Positions 9,232 through 17,777 of a DNA stretch of 64,000 bases are shown piece after piece (position 1 is the stretch's first letter; each line of letters starts with the position of its first letter). The position numbers were made by a program, and so were the translations under genes. Below the pieces are notes generated by a model, which saw nothing but the letters and a program-made list of their open reading frames with translations, was not told the origin of the DNA and did not search any database. Source of the DNA: Blastococcus atacamensis (lineage in GTDB: Bacteria > Actinomycetota > Actinomycetes > Mycobacteriales > Geodermatophilaceae); contig NZ_POQU01000012.1 in NCBI RefSeq assembly GCF_002938425.1, positions 1 through 64,000 on the forward strand, in the 5' to 3' direction.

Positions 9232-10214
9232 GCGCCGCCGGCACCACCGACCGGATGACCCGGCTGCTCGCCCTCGTCCCGTACCTCTCCGCCCGGCCCG
9301 CCGGCGTCGCCCTGAGCGAGGCCGCCCGGGACTTCGGGGTGACCGAGCGCCAGGTGCGCAGCGACCTCGAGCTGCTGTGGATGTGCGGCCTGCCCGGTTA
9401 CGGTCCCGGCGACCTGATCGACGTCTCCTTCGAGGGCGACCGGGTCAAGGTCACTTTCAGCGCCGGCATGGTGCGGCCGCTGCGGCTGACCACCGACGAG
9501 GCGGTGGCGCTGGTGGTCGCCCTGCGCACGCTGCTGGAGCTGCCCGGGCTGGCCGAGCGGGACGCGGTCAGCCGGGCGCTGGCCAAGGTCTCGGCGGCCG
9601 CCGGTGACGCCGCCGAGCGCGTCACCCCGGTCGCGGTCAGCGTCGACGCCCGCGAGGAGACGCTGACCGTCGTCCGCGCGGCGCTGGAGCAGCAGCGGGC
9701 GCTGCACCTGCACTACTACGTGCCCACCCGCGACGAGCGCACCGAGCGCACCGTCGACCCGATGCAGCTGCTGCTGGTCGACGGGCGCTGGTACCTGGAG
9801 GCCTGGTGCCGCCGGGCCGAGGGCGTGCGGCTGTTCCGCCTCGACCGGGTGGACGACGTCGTCGTGCTCGACGAGCCCGCCGCGCCGCCGCCGCAGGCGA
9901 CCAGCCGCAGCATCGACGACGGCGTCTACCGTCCCGGCCAGGACGCGCCCGCCGTCAAGCTGCGGTTGGCCCGCGCCGGCCGCTGGGTCGCCGACTACTA
10001 CCCGGTCGAGGACGTCGCCCCGGTCGACGACCCACCGGGCGGACTCGCCGTCACCGTCCGCACCGCCGACCTGGCCTGGGCACGCCGGCTCGTGGCGACC
10101 CTCGGTGGGAACGCCGTCGTCGACGAGCCGGCCGAGCTGGGCGCCCAGGTCGCCGCCGAGGCCCGGGAGGCGCTGCGCCGCTACGGCGTCCCACCCGCGC
10201 CGGGCGACGGCTAG
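9228..10214 (+). CDS. pafC: PafC, WYL-domain transcription regulator
   Basis: 328-aa partner and paralogue of PafB. It has an HTH at residues 10-50 ([12 protein letters not shown] and [16 protein letters not shown]), a WYL domain with [33 protein letters not shown] near residue 190, and a C-terminal WCX-type domain. The ATG overlaps the pafB stop, so translation is coupled and the two products are probably made in equal amounts. The expected regulon is DNA-repair genes, including recA, through a promoter class independent of LexA. Confidence 0.92.
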   Translation: MSAAGTTDRMTRLLALVPYLSARPAGVALSEAARDFGVTERQVRSDLELLWMCGLPGYGPGDLIDVSFEGDRVKVTFSAGMVRPLRLTTDEAVALVVALRTLLELPGLAERDAVSRALAKVSAAAGDAAERVTPVAVSVDAREETLTVVRAALEQQRALHLHYYVPTRDERTERTVDPMQLLLVDGRWYLEAWCRRAEGVRLFRLDRVDDVVVLDEPAAPPPQATSRSIDDGVYRPGQDAPAVKLRLARAGRWVADYYPVEDVAPVDDPPGGLAVTVRTADLAWARRLVATLGGNAVVDEPAELGAQVAAEAREALRRYGVPPAPGDG

Positions 10215-10217
10215 GGT
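10212..10217 (+). promoter_or_regulatory. -10 element TAGGGT of leaderless small membrane gene
   Basis: TAGGGT overlaps the pafC stop codon (TAG) and lies 6 nt before the GTG at 10224. Confidence 0.55.
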
Positions 10218-10223
10218 CGGGGC

Positions 10224-10436
10224 GTGCTGCTCTGGATCGCGCTCGCCGTGGCCGTCGTCGCGCTCGTCGCCCTCGCCGTGCTGGTGCACGGGGTCGTGGG
10301 CGGGATCGGCCGGTTGCGCCGCGAGCTGGACGCCGGCGCCCGCGAGCTGCGCCCGGTCCTGGAGCAGGTGCAGGCGACCGTGGCCGCCGCCGAGCGCACG
10401 AAGGCCGGTACGAAGGCCCGCGCGAACGATCGGTGA
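10224..10436 (+). CDS. Small single-pass membrane protein
   Basis: 70 aa. One hydrophobic helix (residues 2-24, [20 protein letters not shown]) is followed by a charged cytoplasmic-like tail with amphipathic helix character ([19 protein letters not shown]). No known family is recognised. It sits between pafC and tatA in the same direction and resembles the small TatB-like or DUF-type proteins often found there, but it lacks a clear Tat motif. The GTG start is supported by the adjacent TAGGGT. Confidence 0.6.
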   Translation: MLLWIALAVAVVALVALAVLVHGVVGGIGRLRRELDAGARELRPVLEQVQATVAAAERTKAGTKARANDR

Positions 10437-10524
10437 ACACCCGTCGGCGAACCGCTCGACCGTCGGGAACCGAACACCTCCCGGCGTAACATCGTCGGAA
10501 GTCTCGACATCTGGAGGACGTGCC

Positions 10525-10878
10525 ATGGGTTCCCTGGGCCCGCTGGAGATCGGCCTGATCATCCTGGCCATCCTGCTGCTCTTCGGTTACAAGAAGCTGC
10601 CCGACGCCTCGCGCTCCCTCGGCCGCTCGCTGCGCATCTTCAAGGGCGAGATGAAGGGCATGAAGGACGACTCCGCCGCTGCTGGCGGAGTCCGCACCAA
10701 GGACGCCGCCACGACCAGCAGCCCGGTGCGCGGCGAGGTCCTGCCGCCTGCGACGGCTCCCTCGGCGTCCGGTGACCTGAGCGCGCAGCTGCACGCGGAG
10801 GCCCGCGAGGCCGAGATCCGTGCCGCGGAGCTGCGCGTCCGCGCCGAGCAGGCACGCTCGGCCGACGGCTCCCGCTGA
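10525..10878 (+). CDS. tatA: TatA, twin-arginine translocase subunit
   Basis: 117 aa. The canonical N-terminal membrane helix ([24 protein letters not shown]) with its FGxKKLPD hinge is followed by the amphipathic helix [16 protein letters not shown] and a long polar, coiled-coil-prone tail (residues 45-117). It forms the protein-conducting part of the Tat pathway in the inner membrane together with TatC 26 bp downstream. The ATG has a GGAGG site 10 nt upstream. The tail is longer than in E. coli TatA, as is common in actinobacteria. Confidence 0.93.
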   Translation: MGSLGPLEIGLIILAILLLFGYKKLPDASRSLGRSLRIFKGEMKGMKDDSAAAGGVRTKDAATTSSPVRGEVLPPATAPSASGDLSAQLHAEAREAEIRAAELRVRAEQARSADGSR

Positions 10879-10904
10879 CCCACCCCGCACCGGGCAGGAC
10901 GGCG

Positions 10905-11834
10905 GTGGGCGAGGCGACCCGTGGCGCACGGCGGCGGCGTGCACCGCGCGACCCCCAGGCGACGATGACCCTCGTCTCCCACCTGGCCGAGCTGCGCAGC
11001 CGCATCGGCAAGGCGCTGCTGTTCCTGTTCATCGGCACGGCCGTGTCCTTCTGGTGGTACGAGCACGGCCTGGGCGACTTCATCCGGGCGCCGTACTGCA
11101 ACCTCGACCCCGACCTCCGCTACGGCGACGCGGACACCGGCTGCGGGCTGCTCATCCTCGACGTGTTCGGTGGCGTGTTCATCCGCCTCAAGGTCTCCCT
11201 GCTGGCCGGCGCGGTGCTGTCGGCGCCGTTCTGGCTCTACCAGCTGTGGGCCTTCATCACCCCGGGACTCAAGCGCAACGAGAAGCGGTACGGCATCGCC
11301 TTCGTCGCCGTCTCGACGACGCTGTTCGTCCTGGGCGCCGTCCTCGCCTACGTCTCCCTGTCCAAGGGCCTGGAGCTGCTGCTGTCGCTGGCCGGCGAGG
11401 GCGTGGTCGTGGCGCTCACCGCCCCGGACTACATCAGCTTCCTGCTCTCGCTGCTGGTCGCCTTCGGCGTCAGCTTCGAGGTGCCGCTGATCGCGGTCGC
11501 GCTCAACCTCGTCGGCGTCCTGAGCCACGAGGCGCTGGCCAAGGGCCGGCGCTGGATCTTCTTCCTCACCATCGTCTTCGCCGCCTTCGTCACGCCGACG
11601 CAGGACCCCTTCACCATGCTGCTCATGGCCGGGCCGATGATCGTGCTGTTCGAGCTGGCCATCCAGGTGACGCGGCTGGTCGACCGCCGGCGCGCCCGCC
11701 GCGAGGCCGTCGAGCACTTCCACGAGATCGACGACGACGCGGCGTCCCCGCTCGACGCACGCCCGTCGGCGCTGGACACCCGGCCCACGGACCTCGACGC
11801 ACCGGTCGACACCCCGACCGTCCCGCGCGGCTGA
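10905..11834 (+). CDS. tatC: TatC, Sec-independent translocase core
   Basis: 309 aa with six predicted membrane helices between about residues 35 and 270. The signature HLAELRSRIGKALLF at the N-terminus and the periplasmic loop before FLYQLWAFITPGLKRNEKR-like sequence (here LYQLWAFITPGLKRNEKRY) match TatC, which binds the twin-arginine signal. The C-terminal 50 residues are polar and Asp-rich. The start is GTG after an AGGACGGCG site. It forms an operon with tatA, and dagK-like follows 4 bp later. Confidence 0.95.
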   Translation: MGEATRGARRRRAPRDPQATMTLVSHLAELRSRIGKALLFLFIGTAVSFWWYEHGLGDFIRAPYCNLDPDLRYGDADTGCGLLILDVFGGVFIRLKVSLLAGAVLSAPFWLYQLWAFITPGLKRNEKRYGIAFVAVSTTLFVLGAVLAYVSLSKGLELLLSLAGEGVVVALTAPDYISFLLSLLVAFGVSFEVPLIAVALNLVGVLSHEALAKGRRWIFFLTIVFAAFVTPTQDPFTMLLMAGPMIVLFELAIQVTRLVDRRRARREAVEHFHEIDDDAASPLDARPSALDTRPTDLDAPVDTPTVPRG

Positions 11835-11838
11835 CCCG

Positions 11839-12744
11839 GTGGACGTCGCCGTCCTCGTCAGCCCCGCCGCCGGACGCGGACGGGCCAGAGCCCGGGCCGA
11901 CGCCGTCCTGGCAGGGCTGCGCGACGCCGGACTGACCCCGCACGTGCTGCCCGCGACCACCGGCGCCGACGCCGAGACCCGGGCCGCGGCGGCCGTCGCC
12001 CAGGGCACCGGTGCGGTCGTCGCCGTCGGCGGGGACGGGACGGCTCACGCGGCGCTCCAGGCGGTGGCGGGGACGTCGGTGCCGCTGGCCGTCGTCCCGG
12101 CGGGCACGGGCAACGACCTGGCGCTCGCGCTGGGCCTGCCCGCCGACCCCGTGGTGGCCGCCCGGGCGGCAGCGGCCGACCTCCTGGCCGGGCGCAGCCG
12201 GACGATCGACGCGGGCCGCACGGAGGGCCGCTGGTGGGCGACCGTGCTGTGCTGTGGCTTCGACTCCGCGGTCACCGACCGGGCCAACCGGTTGCGCTGG
12301 CCGCGCGGCCGGCGCCGATACGACCTCGCCGTCCTGGTGGAGCTGGCCCGGCTGCGCCCCTACGAGGTGACCCTGACGCTGGACGGCGAGCCCCGGACGC
12401 TGGCCGCCACGATGGTCGCCGTGGGCAACACGCCCTGGTACGGCGGCGGGCTGAAGATGTGCCCCGCGGCCGACCCGACCGACGGGCTGCTCGACGTCAC
12501 CGTGGTGGAGCTGGGCTCGCGGCTGGAGCTGATCCGCTCCAAGCCCCGGCTCGCCGACGGCAGCCACGTGCAGCACCCGGCCGTCTCGGTCCACCGTGCC
12601 CGCCGCGTGGAGCTCGGTTGCGCCGGCGTCACGACCTACGCCGACGGCGAGCCCGTGGCGCCACTGCCCGCGGTCACCGAGTGCGTGCCCGCCGCAGTGC
12701 GCGTCGTCGGCACCCCGGCGCCCCCGGATGATCAGGTGGGCTGA
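11839..12744 (+). CDS. Diacylglycerol kinase-family lipid kinase
   Basis: 301 aa. The DAGK catalytic core is visible as AVLVSPAAGRGRARA near the N-terminus, the nucleotide loop VVAVGGDGTAHAALQAV (residues 56-72), and VVPAGTGNDLALALGLP; the C-terminal half is the beta-sandwich domain of the YegS/DgkB type. It probably phosphorylates diacylglycerol or a related lipid at the membrane. GTG start, 4 bp after tatC, so it is likely translated with the Tat genes. A strong hairpin follows its stop. Confidence 0.88.
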   Translation: MDVAVLVSPAAGRGRARARADAVLAGLRDAGLTPHVLPATTGADAETRAAAAVAQGTGAVVAVGGDGTAHAALQAVAGTSVPLAVVPAGTGNDLALALGLPADPVVAARAAAADLLAGRSRTIDAGRTEGRWWATVLCCGFDSAVTDRANRLRWPRGRRRYDLAVLVELARLRPYEVTLTLDGEPRTLAATMVAVGNTPWYGGGLKMCPAADPTDGLLDVTVVELGSRLELIRSKPRLADGSHVQHPAVSVHRARRVELGCAGVTTYADGEPVAPLPAVTECVPAAVRVVGTPAPPDDQVG

Positions 12745-12820
12745 TCGTCGGTGGTCCTGGCTCAGCACCGACGGTGAGCCAGGACCCCGAACGATCAGGT
12801 GAGCTGATCGTCGGTGGTCC
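12730..12820. repeat. Two 28-nt direct repeats flanking a hairpin
   Basis: The 28-nt unit beginning GATCAGGTGGGCTGATCG occurs at 12730-12757 and again at 12793-12820 with one change (GGG to GAG). The unit also contains an internal GATCAG...CTGATC inverted pair. The first copy overlaps the end of the kinase gene. Confidence 0.85.
12753..12786 (+). terminator. Terminator-like hairpin after the lipid-kinase gene
   Basis: Perfect 12-bp stem GGTCCTGGCTCA / TGAGCCAGGACC with a 10-nt loop, 8 nt after the stop. No T run follows, as is common in high-GC actinobacteria. Confidence 0.7.
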
Positions 12821-12846
12821 GACCGGTCGGCAGTCGTCCCAGCGCC

Positions 12847-12852
12847 TAACGT
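12847..12852 (+). promoter_or_regulatory. -10 element TAACGT of leaderless helicase gene
   Basis: TAACGT ends 7 nt before ATG 12860. GGAGG is only 2 nt from that ATG, too close to act as a ribosome site. Confidence 0.6.
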
Positions 12853-12859
12853 GGGAGGC

Positions 12860-15697
12860 ATGTCCAGCCCCGCTGAGCGGTACGCAGCCTCCCGCCGGCG
12901 GACCTCCCACCCGACCCTCGCCGACTTCACCGCCGAACTCGGCTTCTCCCTGGACCCCTTTCAGGTCGAGGCCTGCGAGGCGCTGGAGGAGGGCTCCGGG
13001 GTGCTGGTCTGCGCACCCACGGGCGCGGGCAAGACCGTGGTGGGCGAGTTCGCGGTGCACAAGGCGCTCGCCGAGGGCCGCAAGGCGTTCTACACGACGC
13101 CGATCAAGGCGCTGTCCAACCAGAAGTACAACGACCTGGTCGAGCGGTACGGCGCCGACCGCGTCGGCCTGCTGACCGGCGACAACGCCGTCAACGGCGA
13201 TGCGCCCGTGGTCGTGATGACCACCGAGGTCCTGCGCAACATGCTCTACGCGGAGTCCCCGACCATCAACGGCCTCGGTTACGTGGTCATGGACGAGGTG
13301 CACTACCTCGCCGACCGCTTCCGGGGCGCGGTGTGGGAGGAGGTGATCATCCACCTCCCGGCGTCGGTCACTCTGGTCTCGCTGTCGGCGACGGTGAGCA
13401 ACGCCGAGGAGTTCGGCGACTGGCTGGTCACCGTCCGGGGCGACACCAGGGTCGTGGTCAGCGAGGTCCGGCCCATCCCGCTGTGGCAGCACATGCTCGT
13501 CGGCAACCGGGTGTTCGACCTGTTCTCGCTGCGCCCGGCCGCGCACGCCGGCGAGCATGAGGAGTCGCCGCGGGGCCGGTCCACCCGGGAACGCGGTGCC
13601 TCGGTGGTCGACCCCGAGCTGGTGCGCTACGTCCGCGAGCACGAACGGCGCATCGAGGGCTGGGGGAGCGGCAAGCGCGGGGAGAGCTGGCACAAGCCGC
13701 GCTTCCGCCCGCCCCCGCGCTCCGACGTCATCGATCGGCTGGACAAGGCGGGGCTGCTCCCGGCGATCACCTTCGTGTTCAGCCGCAACGGCTGCGACGC
13801 CGCCGTCTCCCAGTGTCTGGCGAGCGGGCTGCGGCTCACCGACGAGACCGAGCGCGCCGAGATCGCCAAGATCATCGACGAGCGCACCGGGTCGCTGCCC
13901 GAGGAGGACCTGCACGTCCTGGGCTTCTGGGAGTGGCGGGAGAGCCTGCTCGCCGGCCTGGCCGCCCACCACGCGGGCCTCGTGCCGGCGTTCAAGGAGA
14001 CCGTGGAGGAGTGCTTCGTCCGGGGGCTGGTCAAGGCCGTCTTCGCGACCGAGACCCTGGCGCTCGGCATCAACATGCCTGCGCGCACCGTCGTCCTCGA
14101 GCGGCTGGTGAAGTGGAACGGCGAGGCGCACGTCGACGTCACGCCGGGGGAGTACACCCAGCTCACCGGTCGGGCCGGACGCCGCGGCATCGACGTCGAG
14201 GGACACGCGGTCGTCGTCTGGGCGCCGGGCATGGACCCGTCGGTGGTGGCCGGGCTGGCCAGCACGCGCACGTACCCGTTGAAGTCCTCGTTCCGGCCCA
14301 GCTACAACATGGCCGTCAACCTGGTGAGCTCCTTCGGCCGGGCCCGCGCCCGCGAGCTGCTGGCGAGCTCCTTCGCACAGTTCCAGGCCGATCGATCCGT
14401 CGTCGGCCTCGCGCGGTCGGCGGCCCGGCACGAGCGGGACGCCGAGCAGGCAGCAGCCGAGATGCGCTCCGACCGGGGCGACGTCGGCGCCTACGCCCGG
14501 CTGCGGCGGGAGATCTCCGACCGCGAGAAGGAGCTGTCCCGCGACTCGCAGGCCAAGCGCCGCATGGAGGCCGCCGACACCCTCGCCGCCCTGCGCCCGG
14601 GAGACGTCATCCGCGTGCCGACGGGTCGCCGGCAGGGCCTCGCCGTCGTGCTGGACCCGGGCATCTCCGACCTCGCCGATCCCCGGCCGCTCGTGCTGAC
14701 CGAGGACAAGTGGGCCGGCCGGCTGGGCTCGGTGGACTTCCCGACGCCCGTAGAGGCCCTGGCCCGCGTGCGCGTGCCGAAGAACTTCAACCACCGCAGC
14801 CCGCACGCCCGGCGGGACCTCGCCGCGACCCTGCGCAACGCCCGCGTGGAGAACGACCTCGGCGCCCGGCGGATCAGGAAGGGCCGCTCCGCGGCCGCCG
14901 ACGACCCGGTGCTCGCCGACCTCCGGCAGGCGCTGCGCAACCACCCCGTGCACCAGCTGCCCGACCGCGAGGACCGGGTGCGGACCGCCGAACGCTGGCT
15001 GCGCGCCGGCTCCGAGGCGGAGCTGCTGCACCGGAAGATGGCCGAGCGCACGGGCTCGCTGACGCGGCAGTTCGACGCGACCTGCGACGTGCTGGAGGAG
15101 CTCGGCTACCTGGTGCCCGAGGTCGGGCCGCTGGTGCCCGCCGACACCGAGGTGCTCGGCGCGGTCGACGACGTCCCGCTCGTCACCGACGACGGCCGGC
15201 GCCTGGCCCGCATCTGGTCCGAGGCCGACCTGCTGGTGGCGGAGTCGCTGCGGGCGGGCGTCTGGCGCGGCCTCACGCCGGCGGAGCTGGCCGCGGCTGT
15301 GTCGACGCTGGTGTTCGAGGCGCGGCGCGACACCCCGGGCCTGCCCGCCGTCCCGGCCGGCAAGGTGGCGGCCGCGATCGGGGAGATGCGCGCCATCCGG
15401 TCCCGGCTCCAGGACGTCGAGCTCGACCACGGGGTGCGAGCCACCCGTGACCTGGACCTCGGGTTCGCCTGGGCCGCCTACCGCTGGGCCGACGGCCAGA
15501 GCCTGGACCGGGTGCTGGCCGGCGCCGAGCAGGCGGGCACGGAGCTGTCCGGCGGTGACTTCGTCCGCTGGACCCGGCAGCTCATCGACCTGCTGGACCA
15601 GCTGGCGAAGGTGGCCGACGACGCGGTGGCCCGCACCGCGCGGGCCGCCGTCGAGCGGATCCGCCGGGGCGTGGTCGCGGTCGCCGTCGGCGGCTGA
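12860..15697 (+). CDS. helY: HelY-type DEAD/DEAH-box superfamily II helicase
   Basis: 945-aa Ski2/Mtr4-like helicase. Walker A CAPTGAGKT is near residue 55, the DEVH box is in VVMDEVHYLAD, and the SAT motif is in LVSLSATVSN. The C-terminal helicase motif QLTGRAGRRGID near residue 435 is followed by a long all-helical region and the DSHCT-type domain expected of this family. It probably acts on RNA, or on RNA-DNA structures, in the cytoplasm. In M. tuberculosis helY also lies next to tatC. An in-frame GTG at 12851 is possible but less likely. Confidence 0.9.
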   Translation: MSSPAERYAASRRRTSHPTLADFTAELGFSLDPFQVEACEALEEGSGVLVCAPTGAGKTVVGEFAVHKALAEGRKAFYTTPIKALSNQKYNDLVERYGADRVGLLTGDNAVNGDAPVVVMTTEVLRNMLYAESPTINGLGYVVMDEVHYLADRFRGAVWEEVIIHLPASVTLVSLSATVSNAEEFGDWLVTVRGDTRVVVSEVRPIPLWQHMLVGNRVFDLFSLRPAAHAGEHEESPRGRSTRERGASVVDPELVRYVREHERRIEGWGSGKRGESWHKPRFRPPPRSDVIDRLDKAGLLPAITFVFSRNGCDAAVSQCLASGLRLTDETERAEIAKIIDERTGSLPEEDLHVLGFWEWRESLLAGLAAHHAGLVPAFKETVEECFVRGLVKAVFATETLALGINMPARTVVLERLVKWNGEAHVDVTPGEYTQLTGRAGRRGIDVEGHAVVVWAPGMDPSVVAGLASTRTYPLKSSFRPSYNMAVNLVSSFGRARARELLASSFAQFQADRSVVGLARSAARHERDAEQAAAEMRSDRGDVGAYARLRREISDREKELSRDSQAKRRMEAADTLAALRPGDVIRVPTGRRQGLAVVLDPGISDLADPRPLVLTEDKWAGRLGSVDFPTPVEALARVRVPKNFNHRSPHARRDLAATLRNARVENDLGARRIRKGRSAAADDPVLADLRQALRNHPVHQLPDREDRVRTAERWLRAGSEAELLHRKMAERTGSLTRQFDATCDVLEELGYLVPEVGPLVPADTEVLGAVDDVPLVTDDGRRLARIWSEADLLVAESLRAGVWRGLTPAELAAAVSTLVFEARRDTPGLPAVPAGKVAAAIGEMRAIRSRLQDVELDHGVRATRDLDLGFAWAAYRWADGQSLDRVLAGAEQAGTELSGGDFVRWTRQLIDLLDQLAKVADDAVARTARAAVERIRRGVVAVAVGG

Positions 15698-15790
15698 CCA
15701 GCGATTCGTTGCCCGCCGCCCGGTGCGCGGGTGGGGCACAATTCCCCGCGCCCGGCCGCTGCCGGGCGCGCCTCGGCTCCGGGAGCGACC

Positions 15791-16477
15791 ATGACCGACC
15801 CGCCGCACGACGACGAGCGCCCCGAGGGCGCGCGTCCCGACGGGAACCAGCCGCAGCAGCCGTCGGCACCGCCCGGCGGCGCGCCCCAGCAGCCCTGGGC
15901 ACCGCCCGGCGGCGCGGCGCCACCCTGGGGGAGCCATCCACAGCCCTACGGGCAACCGCCGCCCTTCGGGCAGACCCAGCCCTACGGGCAGCCGCCGTTC
16001 GGTGAGACGCGGCCTGCGCAGTTCGGGGGCCCGCCGCAGCAGCCCTACGGGCGGCCGCCGTACGGCGCCCCCGGCTACGGCATGCCCCCGCAGGGGCCGC
16101 CGCAGCACGGCGCCCCTGGCTACGGTGTGCCGGGCTACGGCCTGCCGCCCTACGGCGCTCCGCAGCGCGCCCCGAAGAAGCGGCGGGGTCTCCTCTTCGG
16201 GCTGATCGCCCTCGCCCTCGTCCTCCTCGCCGGGGGCCTGGCGCTGGCGACGACCACCGGGGCCACCGTGCTGTCCCGCAGCGCGGTGGAGCGGGACGTC
16301 GCCGAGCAGTTCGAGCAGCGCGAGGGCGTCGCGCTGGACCTCGGGTGCGCCGAGGAGATGAGAGTCGAGGAGGGCGCCACGTACGAGTGCACCGGCGTGA
16401 CCGCCGACGACGAGGAGATCACCCTCCGGATCGAGATCACCGACGCCGAGGAGGCTCGCTACACGTGGACGGAGTAG
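15791..16477 (+). CDS. Membrane-anchored DUF4333 protein with Pro/Gly-rich N-terminus
   Basis: 228 aa. Residues 1-135 are low-complexity and rich in Pro, Gly, Gln and Tyr, with repeated QPYGQPP and PGYG units. A KKRR stop-transfer and a membrane helix (GLLFGLIALALVLLAGGLALA) follow near 135-160. The C-terminal extracytoplasmic domain (from SRSAVERDVAEQFEQREG) is DUF4333, with two Cys (GCAEE, YECTG). Function unknown. The next gene repeats the same domain. The start is the ATG after GGGAGCG. Confidence 0.8.
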   Translation: MTDPPHDDERPEGARPDGNQPQQPSAPPGGAPQQPWAPPGGAAPPWGSHPQPYGQPPPFGQTQPYGQPPFGETRPAQFGGPPQQPYGRPPYGAPGYGMPPQGPPQHGAPGYGVPGYGLPPYGAPQRAPKKRRGLLFGLIALALVLLAGGLALATTTGATVLSRSAVERDVAEQFEQREGVALDLGCAEEMRVEEGATYECTGVTADDEEITLRIEITDAEEARYTWTE

Positions 16478-16485
16478 TCACCACC

Positions 16486-16833
16486 GTGCCGCACCGGCCC
16501 CGCGCGGCGCCCCGACTCGTGCTGCTCGGGTTGCTCCTCGGCGGTGTCACCGGGTGCTCGCTGCTGATCGAGAACTGGGGGCCGGACCCGCTGGAGGGTG
16601 CGGTCGTCGAGCGCGACATCGCCGCCGAGTTCGAGGAGCGGCGAGGCGTCGCCCTCGACCTGGACTGCCCCCGGGAGATGCCGGTCGCCTCCGGCGAGGG
16701 CTACTCCTGCGACGGGACGACGGCCGACGGCGAGCCGATCGACGTGTGGGTCCAGATCGACGACCGGCTCGACGGCACCTACACCTGGGGCGAGGTCATG
16801 CCGCCCACCCCAGCACCGCAGCCAGGCGGCTGA
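16486..16833 (+). CDS. DUF4333 lipoprotein
   Basis: 115 aa. A short lipoprotein signal (LVLLGLLLGGVTGC) ends in a lipobox whose Cys would be residue 24. It is followed by one DUF4333 domain (ERDIAAEFEERRG...YSCDGTTADG) that closely resembles the domain of the gene just upstream, so the pair is a tandem duplication with different anchors. The start is uncertain: GTG 16486 gives a standard signal peptide, while GTG 16465 overlaps the upstream gene. The 3' end overlaps the convergent exonuclease gene by 38 bp. Confidence 0.72.
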   Translation: MPHRPRAAPRLVLLGLLLGGVTGCSLLIENWGPDPLEGAVVERDIAAEFEERRGVALDLDCPREMPVASGEGYSCDGTTADGEPIDVWVQIDDRLDGTYTWGEVMPPTPAPQPGG

Positions 16834-17710
16834 CCGAGGACTGCAGCCCGTGCCGCTCGGCCAGGGCGGCCAGCGCATCGGGGTCGGCGGGGGAGCGGGG
16901 CAGGGTGCCCTCGACCGCGGGCAGATCGATGTCGCGGGCCACGGCGACGACGACCGGTGCCGCGTCGAGGTAGTCGGAGGCGGCGTGCAGCTTCTTGAGC
17001 ACGGCGGCCGTCAGCGGGGGCTTCGGGACGACGGTGCGGGCCACCGCCGCCCGGATGCCGGCGAGGTCGCCGAACTCGTTGATCAGGGCCGCGGCCGTCT
17101 TGGCGCCCACGCCGGCGACACCGGGCAGCCCGTCGCTGGGGTCGCCGCGCAGGACGGCGAAGTCGGCATAGGTTCGGCCCGGGATGCCGTACTTCTCGGC
17201 CACGGCGGCCTCGTCGACGAAGTCGAGGTCGGAGATGCCTCGGGCGGTGTAGAGGATCCGCACGCCCCGTGCGTCATCGACCAGCTGGAACAGGTCGCGG
17301 TCACCGGTGACCACGTCGACCGGGCCCCGCGCCCGGGTGGCGAGCGTGCCGATGACGTCGTCGGCCTCGTAGCCGGGGGCCCCGACCCGCGCGATCCCGG
17401 CCGCAGCGAGCACGTCGACCAGGATCGGCACCTGGGGTCCCAGCTCGTCCGGGGTCTCCTCGCCACCCTCGGGCGCCACCCGGTGCGCCTTGTAGGACGG
17501 CAGCGCCTCCACGCGGAAGGCCGGGCGCCAGTCGTCGTCCCAGCAGGCCACGAACCGGTCGGGCCCGTGGGTGCCGATCAGCCGGGCGGACATGTCGAGG
17601 AAGCCGCGGACGGCGTTGATCGGCCGCCCGTCCGGGGTGGTGACGCTGGTGGGCACGCCGTAGAAGGCCCGGAAGTAGAGGCTGGCCGCATCCAGGAGCA
17701 TCGTCGTCAC
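16796..17710 (-). CDS. 5'-3' exonuclease (FEN/PolA-N type)
   Basis: 304 aa, corresponding to the free-standing 5' nuclease domain related to the N-terminus of DNA polymerase I. Metal-binding acidic clusters are seen at LLDAASLYFRAF, ACWDDD, GYEADDVIGT and VTGDRDLFQLVDD. The helix-hairpin-helix segment DGLPGVAGVGAKTAAALI is near residue 195. It probably removes flaps or RNA primers. The start is GTG, with TACCGT 8 nt upstream as a possible leaderless -10. Convergent with the DUF4333 pair and divergent from the peptidase gene. Confidence 0.9.
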   Translation of the reverse strand: MTTMLLDAASLYFRAFYGVPTSVTTPDGRPINAVRGFLDMSARLIGTHGPDRFVACWDDDWRPAFRVEALPSYKAHRVAPEGGEETPDELGPQVPILVDVLAAAGIARVGAPGYEADDVIGTLATRARGPVDVVTGDRDLFQLVDDARGVRILYTARGISDLDFVDEAAVAEKYGIPGRTYADFAVLRGDPSDGLPGVAGVGAKTAAALINEFGDLAGIRAAVARTVVPKPPLTAAVLKKLHAASDYLDAAPVVVAVARDIDLPAVEGTLPRSPADPDALAALAERHGLQSSVSRLAAVLGWAA

Positions 17711-17765
17711 GACGGCGGACGGTAGCGGCCCGGGAACTCGTGCGGGGAACAGCGGGGTCCCTGGC

Positions 17766-17771
17766 TACTCT
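17766..17771 (+). promoter_or_regulatory. -10 element TACTCT of leaderless M24 peptidase gene
   Basis: TACTCT lies 6 nt before GTG 17778; no ribosome site is visible. Confidence 0.55.
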
Positions 17772-17777
17772 GCCGCT

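Noticed and set aside
12746-12770. GTCGGTG in the repeat as a PafBC-dependent promoter
   Set aside because: It resembles the -35-type motif, but no TANNNT lies at the needed distance in either copy.
15791-16150. Repeated CAGCCCTACGGGC-like units as a CRISPR or tandem-repeat array
   Set aside because: They are in-frame Pro/Gly/Tyr-rich coding repeats without spacers of constant length.
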